Assembly (NCBI GenBank): GCA_002428965.1
Contig: DIYI01000018.1
Coordinates: 1 to 64,000, forward strand
Reading direction: 5' to 3'
Length of the DNA stretch: 64,000 nt
Origin: Jejuia sp. UBA6058
GTDB lineage: Bacteria; Bacteroidota; Bacteroidia; Flavobacteriales; Flavobacteriaceae
Position numbers and translations under genes: made by a program. This document shows positions 41,627-49,706 of this stretch, one piece after another. The notes under the pieces are model-generated. The model worked only from the letters and a program-made list of their open reading frames with translations, had not been told where the DNA came from and made no database searches. Position 1 is the stretch's first letter. Each line of letters begins with the position of its first letter.

Positions 41627-43534
41627 TTATAAAGAATTATCAATAATCTCTTGTACAACCTCTGGGTTTAATAAAGTACTGGTATCACCTAGATTTTTGG
41701 TGTCTTTACACGCAATTTTACGAAGAATACGCCTCATAATTTTACCAGAACGTGTTTTTGGTAGTCCTTTAGTAAATTGAATTTTATCCAATTTGGCAAT
41801 AGGCCCCACGTGCTCCGTAATTATCTGATTTATTTCCTTCCTCAAATTATCATGAACTCTCCCTTCTCCCACATCTTTTAAAATAACATATCCATATAGA
41901 GCATTCCCTTTTATATCATGAGGAAAACCCACTATGGCACTTTCAGCAACTGCAGGGTGTTCGTTAATAGCATCTTCAATAGGTGCTGTACCTAAATTAT
42001 GACCAGAAACAATAATTACATCATCTACCCTTCCAGTTATTCGGTAATAACCAACTTCATCTCTTAGAGCGCCATCTCCTGTAAAATATTTATTTTCAAA
42101 AGCTGTAAAATATGTATCCTTATAACGTTGATGATTACCCCAAATTGTTCTAGCCATTGAGGGCCATGGGAATTTAATACATAACCGTCCTGAAACCTGA
42201 TTTTCTGTTAGTTCGTTTCCTTCTTCATCCATTAATGCTGGTTGAATTCCTGGAAATGGTAAAGTGGCATACGTAGGTTTTGTAGGTGTTGCAAACGGTA
42301 TCGGAGTTATCATTATACCACCTGTTTCAGTTTGCCACCAAGTATCAACTATCGGGCTTTGTTTTTTACCAATATTATCATTATACCAGTGCCAAGCTTC
42401 TTCGTTAATTGGTTCACCTACAGAACCCAAGACTTTTAATGAACTAAGATCATATTTCTCAACCAATTCTAATCCTTCTTTAGCCAGAGCCCTAATGGCT
42501 GTAGGTGCTGTGTAAAACTGATTAATTTTATGTTTTTCCACAATGTCCCAAAAACGTCCAAAATCAGGGTAACTAGGCACGCCTTCAAACATAACTGTTG
42601 TAGCTCCATTGGCTAGAGGCCCATAAACAATATAACTGTGTCCAGTTATCCACCCTATATCAGCAGTACACCAATAAATATCACCTTGTTTATACTGAAA
42701 TACATTTTTGAAAGTATAAGCCGTATAGATCATGTAACCAGCTGTTGTGTGTACCATACCTTTTGGCATTCCAGTAGAACCCGATGTATATAAAATAAAT
42801 AAAGGATCTTCTGCATCCATTATTTCGGGCACACAATCTTCATATGCCTCTTCGAGTAATGGTTCAAGCCACTCATCCCGTCCGTCAACCATATTAATAC
42901 TGGAATTAATTCTTTTTACGACTAGTACTGATTCTACACAATCACAATCATTTAAAGCTTCATCTACAATACCTTTTAAATCAATTGTTTTAGAACCTCT
43001 AAATGAGCCATCACTTGTAATCACCATTTTACACGAACTATCATTAATTCTAGTGGCTAGAGCTGTGGAGGAAAACCCAGCAAAAACAACGGAGTGTACT
43101 GCTCCAATTCTAGCACATGCCAAAGTAGCAATAGCCAATTCCGGTATCATCGGTAAATAAATGCAAACTCTGTCGCCTTTTTCAACACCCTTATCTTTAA
43201 GAACATTGGCAAATTGGCAAACACGTCTATGCAGCTCTCTATAAGTTATGTGTTCGGCAGCTTCATTTGGGTCATTAGGTTCAAATAATATCGCTGTTTT
43301 ATTTCCATTAGTTGTCAAATGACGGTCAATACAATTTACTGTAATATTCAATTTTGCACCTTCAAACCATTTTACTTTAGGTTTAGAAAAATCCCAACTT
43401 AAAACGTTCTCCCATTTCTTATACCATAAAAAATGCTCTTCCGCTACTTCTTCCCAGAAATTTTCAGGTTCCCTAATTGACTTTCTGTAAACTTGGTAAT
43501 ACTCTTCTAAATGTTTTATATGATAGTTACTCAT
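41627..43534 (-). CDS. acs: Acetate-CoA ligase (acetyl-CoA synthetase)
   Basis: The 635-residue adenylate-forming enzyme converts acetate, ATP and CoA to acetyl-CoA. The ATP loop YTSGSTGMPKG is at about 249-259. TWWQTETGGIMITP and YFTGDGALRDEVGYYRITGRVDDVI mark the acyl-adenylate core. The C-terminal PKTRSGKIMRR contains the catalytic Lys598, which in other species is shut off by acetylation. Length is usual. It probably works with the symporter at 45728, about 2 kb away on the same strand but separated by two plus-strand genes. Confidence 0.96.
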   Translation of the reverse strand: MSNYHIKHLEEYYQVYRKSIREPENFWEEVAEEHFLWYKKWENVLSWDFSKPKVKWFEGAKLNITVNCIDRHLTTNGNKTAILFEPNDPNEAAEHITYRELHRRVCQFANVLKDKGVEKGDRVCIYLPMIPELAIATLACARIGAVHSVVFAGFSSTALATRINDSSCKMVITSDGSFRGSKTIDLKGIVDEALNDCDCVESVLVVKRINSSINMVDGRDEWLEPLLEEAYEDCVPEIMDAEDPLFILYTSGSTGMPKGMVHTTAGYMIYTAYTFKNVFQYKQGDIYWCTADIGWITGHSYIVYGPLANGATTVMFEGVPSYPDFGRFWDIVEKHKINQFYTAPTAIRALAKEGLELVEKYDLSSLKVLGSVGEPINEEAWHWYNDNIGKKQSPIVDTWWQTETGGIMITPIPFATPTKPTYATLPFPGIQPALMDEEGNELTENQVSGRLCIKFPWPSMARTIWGNHQRYKDTYFTAFENKYFTGDGALRDEVGYYRITGRVDDVIIVSGHNLGTAPIEDAINEHPAVAESAIVGFPHDIKGNALYGYVILKDVGEGRVHDNLRKEINQIITEHVGPIAKLDKIQFTKGLPKTRSGKIMRRILRKIACKDTKNLGDTSTLLNPEVVQEIIDNSL

Positions 43535-43643
43535 AAACTTAGTTGATTGTTAGGGTGTCTAAAATAGTAAATTCATTAAAAATTGATGCATTTTAACTAC
43601 AGCTTATGTTTTTTAATTTATATTTAGTGAACTACACTAAAAT

Positions 43644-44744
43644 ATGCAAAACGTAAAACGATTATATTTTATTGATGCTGTAAGAGCTTTTGCTATTTTA
43701 ATGATGTTACAAGGACACTTTATAGATTCGTTATTAAACCCAATTTATAAGGACAAGACATATTTAGCCTATAATGTTTGGAGCTATTTTAGAGGCATTA
43801 CGGCTCCAATGTTTTTTACAATTTCGGGGCTTGTATTTACTTATTTATTATTAAGAGCGTATCGTAAAAACAACGACGGTATTCGTTTAAAAAAAGGCGT
43901 TTTTCGTGGTTTGTTGCTCATTCTTACTGGATATTTGCTAAGAGTAAATTTTTTAGGTTGGTTCTCGGGAAATTTCAACACAAGGTTTTTAGTTGTTGAT
44001 GTTTTGCAGTGCATTGGTCTTTCGCTACTCATCTTAGTTGGATTACATATGCTATTAAGACGAAATAGTTATTTGTTTTCAATTGTGTTATTTGGTATTG
44101 GATTTATGTGCTTTTTGTGTGAACCACTATATAGAAATCTATCTTTAAGCGATCCGGTTCCTTTAATAATTGCAAATTATTTATCTAAGACCAATGGTTC
44201 TGTTTTTACTATTATCCCCTGGTTTGGATATTCAGCTTTTGGCGCCTTTACAGCCACAATTTTTTTTAGACATGTCCATAGAGACAGATTTAGAGTGTAT
44301 ACGATATCTGCTTTTTTTGTAATTGGTTATTTTCTTAGTTTTCATTCCTCTTGGCTTTTCATAGAAATTTCAAATATTACTGGTATTAAATTGTTTTACC
44401 AAAGCGCTAATTACAATTATTTGTTCTCAAGATTTGGCAATGTCTTAGTATTATTTGCAATATTTTACAGTTTAGAGAATTTTTTAAAATTGTCGTTTAT
44501 CACTAAAATTGGACAAAAAACATTGCTGATATACGTGTTTCATTTTATACTGCTTTATGGTAGTTTTACGGGCTTTGGGCTTAAAAACTATTTGAATAAA
44601 TCTTTAGAACCTCATGAAGCCGTTGTTGGTGCTATATTTTTCATAATTTTTGTTTGTTTAATTTCATATTATTATGTGAGGACCAATGCCTATGTATATT
44701 CAAAACTTAAAGTATTTATGAATAAAATAAAAAGTAAATCATAG
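43644..44744 (+). CDS. DUF1624/HGSNAT-type membrane protein
   Basis: The 366-residue protein has about ten hydrophobic helices. It starts KRLYFIDAVRAFAILMMLQGHF, and the conserved Asp-Arg and His in helix 1 are typical of the acyltransferase families 3 and HGSNAT/DUF1624. GITAPMFFTISGLVFTYLL follows as the second signature. The family may move acetyl groups across the membrane onto sugars. No partner enzyme is visible, so the acceptor is unknown. Its stop overlaps a possible GTG start of the next gene, so the two may be co-transcribed. Confidence 0.82.
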   Translation: MQNVKRLYFIDAVRAFAILMMLQGHFIDSLLNPIYKDKTYLAYNVWSYFRGITAPMFFTISGLVFTYLLLRAYRKNNDGIRLKKGVFRGLLLILTGYLLRVNFLGWFSGNFNTRFLVVDVLQCIGLSLLILVGLHMLLRRNSYLFSIVLFGIGFMCFLCEPLYRNLSLSDPVPLIIANYLSKTNGSVFTIIPWFGYSAFGAFTATIFFRHVHRDRFRVYTISAFFVIGYFLSFHSSWLFIEISNITGIKLFYQSANYNYLFSRFGNVLVLFAIFYSLENFLKLSFITKIGQKTLLIYVFHFILLYGSFTGFGLKNYLNKSLEPHEAVVGAIFFIIFVCLISYYYVRTNAYVYSKLKVFMNKIKSKS

Positions 44745-44764
44745 TGGTTACGACAGAGTATATT

Positions 44765-45658
44765 ATGAAGCATGTATTTCTTTATTTCTGTATTTGTATC
44801 TCAGCTATGTGTTTTGGTCAAAGTAATTTTACAAATAAAACTTACTCTATCAGTACGACTACGCATGTCTATAAAATTATAAAAAACGACACCTTAAAGT
44901 TGGACTTATATCGTCCATCAGATTACAAAGGTGATTTGCCTCTTTTGATTTATGTGCATGGTGGTGGGTTTGCATCAGGACAACGGAATGCAAATTATAT
45001 AGCTGATTTTGCAACTAATATAGCAGAATATGGATATGCTGTAGCCTCAATTTCGTATCGTTTGACGATGAAGGATATAGGTCTTGGTTGTGAAGTAAAA
45101 GCCAGAAAAAAAATTAAAGCTTTTAATACTGCTTCTGATGATATTAGTTATGCAGTAAAATATTTAACCAGCAAAAAAAACGGGTTTAATATTGACGAAA
45201 GCAAGGTTGTTCTATCAGGGACCAGTTCGGGTGCTGAGGCGGTTTTGAACTCGGTTTACAACTATGATGCCCGTATTCTTCCAAGAAAATTTAAATATGC
45301 TGGAGTAATTAGTATGACGGGAGCCCTTACAGGATTGGATAAAGTAACTAACGATTCTGCTATTCCTACATTATTATTTCATGGGACAAGTGATGATTTA
45401 GTACCATACTATATTTCGGCACATCATTATTGTAAAGAAGAGCAACCAGGATATTTAAAGTTGTATGGTTCTCGAGCTATAGCGGATAGATTGAAAGGTT
45501 TGGGAGAAAGTTATTATTTATATACAATTATAGGCGAGCCTCACCATAGATCTAGTGCACCAATGCACGAAAACTTCAATGATATTTTAGATTTTCTTTT
45601 TAACGATGTTTTGAACAAATCAAGAATTAGGCAAACCGAACGTACAATCGGTTTTTAA
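44765..45658 (+). CDS. Exported alpha/beta hydrolase (carboxylesterase-like)
   Basis: ATG 44765 gives 297 residues starting with a signal peptide (MKHVFLYFCICISAMCFGQ); the GTG at 44744 would add seven residues before it. The oxyanion loop is HGGGFASG (65-72), the nucleophile elbow GTSSG at 152-156 contains Ser154, the acid is Asp210 in GTSDDLVPY and the His lies in EPHHRSS. The HGGG type is shared by BD-FAE and carboxylesterase families acting on small esters, including acetylated sugars. It follows the DUF1624 gene on the same strand. The substrate is not known. Confidence 0.85.
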   Translation: MKHVFLYFCICISAMCFGQSNFTNKTYSISTTTHVYKIIKNDTLKLDLYRPSDYKGDLPLLIYVHGGGFASGQRNANYIADFATNIAEYGYAVASISYRLTMKDIGLGCEVKARKKIKAFNTASDDISYAVKYLTSKKNGFNIDESKVVLSGTSSGAEAVLNSVYNYDARILPRKFKYAGVISMTGALTGLDKVTNDSAIPTLLFHGTSDDLVPYYISAHHYCKEEQPGYLKLYGSRAIADRLKGLGESYYLYTIIGEPHHRSSAPMHENFNDILDFLFNDVLNKSRIRQTERTIGF

Positions 45659-45727
45659 TGTTTATTGAACCGAACCATTCTTCACCGAATCAAATAGAGC
45701 ATCTAATATAAGTTGTCTTATGATCAA

Positions 45728-47512
45728 CTAATGTGTCGCTTCTCCTGATCCACTAGGTATTCGAATATTTTCTACTATATCTTGAACTTCTTTTGGTGGT
45801 TCGGATGTAAATTTCATAATAACTATTGAAACTATAAAATTTAGAATCATAGCTATCGTTCCAAAACCTTCAGGTGAAATGCCAAACCACCATTCGCTTT
45901 TATCGGGAAGCATCTCATCAAACCATCCTAGTTTGTATTTAATCATATACAGCAACATCGCAGTGATGCCAACTACCATACCTGCAATAGCGCCTTCCTT
46001 ATTCATACGTTTATAAAAAATGCCAAGAATAATAGCTGGAAAAAAAGATGCTGCTGCTAATCCAAAAGCTAATGCTACAACTGCCGCTACAAACCCTGGG
46101 GGATTAATCCCAAAATAACCAGCGACACAAACAGCACCAATGGCAGATAAGCGTGCTGCAACTAATTCCCCGTTCTCAGAGATAGAAGGTTTAATTATTT
46201 TCTTAATCAAGTCATGGGATACAGAAGAAGAAATTACAAGCAACAAACCTGCCGCTGTAGATAAAGCCGCTGCTAAACCTCCTGCCGCCACTAGAGCAAT
46301 GACCCAATTTGGTAACTGGGCAATTTCAGGATTTGCCAGTACCATAATGTCCCTATCCACATAAAGCTCATTTGCATTGGCAAAATTTGGTTTAGAAAAA
46401 TCAAATTTTCCATCTTCGTTTTTCAAATAAGCATCACCTTTTACGTATTGAATATTTCCATCATCATTTTTATCTGTAAAACTTATAAGCTTTGTTTCTT
46501 CCCATTTTGTAAACCAATCAGGTACGCTTGCATAAGGTTTATTCGATACTGTTTCAATTAAATTGGTTCTCGCAAAAGCAGCTACTGCAGGAGCTGTGGT
46601 ATATAAAATAACGATAAGGAACAATGCAATACCTGCAGATTTACGAGCATCTTTCACTTGTTTCACAGTAAAAAATCGCACAATAACATGAGGCAATCCC
46701 GCTGTACCAATCATTAGTGCAAGGGTAATGGCAAATACATCAATTGCAGATTTAGACCCTTCGGTATATTCAGCAAACCCTAATTCTGAGCTTAAACCAT
46801 CCAATTTGTCTAACAAATACGCTCCAGAGCCATTGGACAATGTATCTCCAAAACCTAGTTGAGGAATAGGGTTCCCAGTCATCTGAATAGAAATAAAAAT
46901 AGCTGGCACCATAAACGCAAATATCAACACACAATACTGTGCCACTTGTGTGTATGTTATGCCTTTCATTCCTCCTAAAACGGCATAAAACAAAACAATC
47001 AGCATTCCTATGATCACTCCAGTATTAATATCAACCTCCAAAAATCTTGAAAACACAATACCTACACCTCGCATTTGTCCAGCAACATAAGTAAACGAGA
47101 CCAACAATGCACACAATACTGCCACAAAGCGAGCTACTCTAGAATAATATCTGTCACCAATAAAATCTGGGACAGTAAACTTTCCAAATTTTCTTAAATA
47201 CGGCGCAAGTAATAAGGCTAGCAAAACATAACCACCTGTCCAACCCATCAAATACACAGCTCCATCATACCCTGCAAAAGAAATAATGCCCGCCATAGAT
47301 ATAAAGGATGCAGCACTCATCCAATCTGCTGCGGTTGCCATTCCATTTGCCAAAGGTGAAACCCCGCCACCTGCAACATAAAAATCTTTTGTAGAAGCTG
47401 CTCTAGACCAAATTGCAATTCCTATATAAATAGCAAAAGTTAAGCCTACTAGAATGTAGGTCCAATTTTGCACACCAATACTTTCAATTAATAAATTACG
47501 CATCATAACCAT
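45728..47512 (-). CDS. Sodium:solute symporter, acetate-permease (VC_2705) type
   Basis: Start ATG 47512 is one of three close ATGs (47512, 47506, 47503); an in-frame TTG at 47524 is less likely. The protein of about 594 residues has about 13-14 membrane helices with the SSS-family stretch ATAADWMSAASFISMAGII near the N-terminus and FFTVKQVKDARKSAG-like loops. The extra acidic loop (DKNDDGNIQYVKGD) near the middle is a feature of this longer subgroup. The partner DUF4212 protein overlaps its start. The family carries acetate, lactate or other monocarboxylates with sodium; acetate is inferred from acs nearby. Confidence 0.9.
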   Translation of the reverse strand: MVMMRNLLIESIGVQNWTYILVGLTFAIYIGIAIWSRAASTKDFYVAGGGVSPLANGMATAADWMSAASFISMAGIISFAGYDGAVYLMGWTGGYVLLALLLAPYLRKFGKFTVPDFIGDRYYSRVARFVAVLCALLVSFTYVAGQMRGVGIVFSRFLEVDINTGVIIGMLIVLFYAVLGGMKGITYTQVAQYCVLIFAFMVPAIFISIQMTGNPIPQLGFGDTLSNGSGAYLLDKLDGLSSELGFAEYTEGSKSAIDVFAITLALMIGTAGLPHVIVRFFTVKQVKDARKSAGIALFLIVILYTTAPAVAAFARTNLIETVSNKPYASVPDWFTKWEETKLISFTDKNDDGNIQYVKGDAYLKNEDGKFDFSKPNFANANELYVDRDIMVLANPEIAQLPNWVIALVAAGGLAAALSTAAGLLLVISSSVSHDLIKKIIKPSISENGELVAARLSAIGAVCVAGYFGINPPGFVAAVVALAFGLAAASFFPAIILGIFYKRMNKEGAIAGMVVGITAMLLYMIKYKLGWFDEMLPDKSEWWFGISPEGFGTIAMILNFIVSIVIMKFTSEPPKEVQDIVENIRIPSGSGEATH

Positions 47513-47753
47513 ATTTTTTATCAAGTTTATTCATGATGCGTACATAAATAAAAATTAGAATAACAAATACATACATGGAGCCTTGTTGTGCGAACCAAAA
47601 CCCAAGTTTAAAACCTGCAAACCTAATGGTGTTTAGTTGATCTTTAAAAAGGATGCCCGCACCAAATGAAACTAGAAACCATATAAAAAGTAGCACTAAA
47701 ACATATTTAATATTTTCTCTCCAATAAGCTTTTGCGTTTTTAGTTTTAGACAT
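47496..47753 (-). CDS. DUF4212 small membrane subunit
   Basis: The 85-residue protein has two membrane helices (about 14-32 and 52-73) and short charged ends (AYWRENIKYVLV at the start, NKLDKKYGYDA at the end). DUF4212 proteins accompany VC_2705-type sodium:solute symporters and are thought to be a small accessory subunit. Its last codons overlap the start region of the symporter gene by about 17 nt, consistent with translational coupling. Confidence 0.88.
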   Translation of the reverse strand: MSKTKNAKAYWRENIKYVLVLLFIWFLVSFGAGILFKDQLNTIRFAGFKLGFWFAQQGSMYVFVILIFIYVRIMNKLDKKYGYDA

Positions 47754-47823
47754 GTTTGAAGTATTTTATGAGATCTTCAAGATAATATCATTTTTCGATA
47801 TATTTGAATATAACTTATCAAGT

Positions 47824-48189
47824 ATGGCTTACGACGAATATTTGGCGGATCGCATCAAAAGACTTTTGAAAGAGCGAAAAGTGAATTTTGTGGATCAAAA
47901 AATGATGGGTGGTCTACTCTTTAAAATGGATGGAAAGATGCTTTGTGGGATTCATATTGACAAAAAATATGGAGATAGTCTACTAATGGCGCGTATTGGT
48001 TTAGATGCCTATGAAAAAGAACTAAAGAAGCCATACTGTCTTCCTATGGATTTTACTGGCAGACCCATGAAAGGCTATATTTTTGTTACTCCTGATGGTT
48101 TTGATACAGATGAAGATTTAAGCTATTGGCTTGATTTATGTATCACTTTCAATCCTTTGGCAAAGGCCAGTAAATCTCGCAAAAAATAG
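47824..48189 (+). CDS. TfoX N-terminal domain protein
   Basis: ATG 47824 gives 121 residues; an in-frame ATG at 47752 adds 24 unconserved residues and would overlap the divergent gene's start codon. The domain starts MAYDEYLADRIKRLLKER and continues with KKMMGGLLFKMDGKMLCGI-type sequence, matching TfoX_N. In competence regulators this domain is fused to a C-terminal TfoX part, which is absent here. Stand-alone TfoX_N proteins are common and of unknown role. The C-terminus is Lys/Ser-rich (KASKSRKK). Confidence 0.82.
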   Translation: MAYDEYLADRIKRLLKERKVNFVDQKMMGGLLFKMDGKMLCGIHIDKKYGDSLLMARIGLDAYEKELKKPYCLPMDFTGRPMKGYIFVTPDGFDTDEDLSYWLDLCITFNPLAKASKSRKK

Positions 48190-48283
48190 AATCTGTTTTC
48201 AATTATTTATAAAGCAACTTGATATTTATCAGGTTTTGCTGGTAAACATTTCTATATTTTTAGGTATTCAAAATTTCATAGTT

Positions 48284-48757
48284 ATGAGTACTCGCTTACT
48301 AGTTCTTTCAACGTCATTTATTTTGTTATGTTTTGGAATTATACATTCTCAAAATTTATCTGATACGGAAATCAAAAAAATCAAAACTGAAGTTTATAAA
48401 ATTTTTTATAATAGCATAGAAACAGGAGAACAACTTGATATTAAAGGTATTGAAAACAATATTGAGGATTCCTTAAAAACTGGGTTTATTGATAATGGAA
48501 CTTACTTTAAAACGTTTAATGAGCTAATGGTTATTTTCAGACAAAATATCAAAGGGTTAGAGTTCCAGAAATTTGACTGCACCAATAAAAAGGTAACTAT
48601 TCTTTCTGAAGACAAAGTACTTTTAACCACTTCTGGCAATTATGAAACCAAAGTTTTAGATGGTAGGGTTTTGAAAGGAGGATTTGCCTGGACATTTATT
48701 TATTCAAAAATTAATGGAGATTGGAAAGTTATCCATTCACACATGTCTAACAGATAA
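48284..48757 (+). CDS. Exported NTF2/SnoaL-like small protein
   Basis: The start at ATG 48284 gives 157 residues beginning with a signal peptide (MSTRLLVLSTSFILLCFGIIHSQ, about 1-22, trimmed in the mature form). The mature domain has the helix-then-sheet order and the end FAWTFIYSKINGDWKVIHSH seen in DUF4440/SnoaL-like proteins. Catalytic use is not evident. A longer frame to 48131 overlaps the preceding TfoX_N gene and is rejected. It lies 94 nt after TfoX_N and may have its own promoter. Confidence 0.72.
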   Translation: MSTRLLVLSTSFILLCFGIIHSQNLSDTEIKKIKTEVYKIFYNSIETGEQLDIKGIENNIEDSLKTGFIDNGTYFKTFNELMVIFRQNIKGLEFQKFDCTNKKVTILSEDKVLLTTSGNYETKVLDGRVLKGGFAWTFIYSKINGDWKVIHSHMSNR

Positions 48758-48821
48758 AGACAAACTTGTTAATATGGATTAAAACCTGACATTTGTAAGT
48801 TTTTATAAAGTGTTTTGGAAG

Positions 48822-48829
48822 TAATTTTG
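48822..48829 (+). promoter_or_regulatory. Putative -7 box for the carbonic anhydrase gene
   Basis: TAATTTTG matches TAnnTTTG and lies 25 nt before ATG 48855. No TTG at the normal distance. Confidence 0.45.
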
Positions 48830-48854
48830 AACAATATTCGAAATTATTCAAGAC

Positions 48855-49637
48855 ATGCAATCGCTTAAAATTCTTCTTTATATTTCTATTGGAATATTTA
48901 TTACATCATGTGTGCAATATGATAAGAATAAGCACAAATCTCATTTAAAACATGCGCATTGGAGTTATGCTGGTGAAACTTCTCCTGAACATTGGAAAGA
49001 AATCGAGAAAAACTCTTATTGCGATGGGAACCATCAATCTCCTATTAATATCATTCATAGAAGAACAGATTCTGTTAATACATATGGTGAATTGGAAATA
49101 AAATATACACCTAAAACATTCATTAAAAAAGTAGAGAATAATGGGCATTCTATACAGTTTGATTTTGAACCTGGAGATTCTATCATCTATCAAAGCGAAA
49201 CCTATTATTTAAAACAGATCCATTTCCACGAACCTTCTGAGCATAAAATAAATGGCTTAATTTATCCCATTGAAATGCATTTAGTACACGTTAGTAAATC
49301 TGGCAAAATTACAGTGCTTGGTTTACTTGGAGAAGAAGGTGAAGAAAGCCAGTTGTTTGAATTTCTAGAAAGCTTTCTGCCTTTGGCAAACGGTACTGAG
49401 AAGGAAATACACCAAAATATCGATTTATCTGATTTGTTGTTACAAGACAAGCATTACTACACTTATGGTGGCTCTCTTACCACACCGCCATGTACCGAAG
49501 GTGTTAACTGGGTGGTTTTTAAAGAACCTTTTGTCTTATCGGTTGAGGAGGTTATCAAACTTAGAAACAATATGCCATTAAATAACTATAGAAATGAGCA
49601 ACCCATAAATAATAGAAAAGTTAATTTTAATTACTAG
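48855..49637 (+). CDS. Alpha-type carbonic anhydrase lipoprotein
   Basis: The 260-residue protein has a lipobox ending FITSC (Cys19) and a full alpha-carbonic anhydrase domain. Zinc ligands are His123 and His125 in QIHFHEPSEH and His142 in EMHLVHV. NHQSPINI (about 59-66) and the SLTTPPCTEGVNWVVF block are family signatures, and Cys56 with Cys213 could form the conserved disulfide. It interconverts CO2 and bicarbonate on the outer surface or in the periplasm. Lipid anchoring is predicted from the signal. The surroundings (TfoX_N, PL8 lyase) are not functionally linked. Confidence 0.96.
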   Translation: MQSLKILLYISIGIFITSCVQYDKNKHKSHLKHAHWSYAGETSPEHWKEIEKNSYCDGNHQSPINIIHRRTDSVNTYGELEIKYTPKTFIKKVENNGHSIQFDFEPGDSIIYQSETYYLKQIHFHEPSEHKINGLIYPIEMHLVHVSKSGKITVLGLLGEEGEESQLFEFLESFLPLANGTEKEIHQNIDLSDLLLQDKHYYTYGGSLTTPPCTEGVNWVVFKEPFVLSVEEVIKLRNNMPLNNYRNEQPINNRKVNFNY

Positions 49638-49706
49638 AATAAAACCATTTCTTGTCATTTCTTTAAATGAATTCCCTTATTTTCGATAGGGTTCTTAACA
49701 GTTGAA

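Noticed and set aside
42747..43160. 137-codon open frame on the plus strand inside acs
   Set aside because: Antisense to acs; Ser/Thr-rich product typical of a shadow frame.
48131..48283. N-terminal extension of the NTF2-like gene, overlapping TfoX_N
   Set aside because: The ATG at 48284 starts a clean signal peptide; the extension would overlap another gene and has no conserved features.
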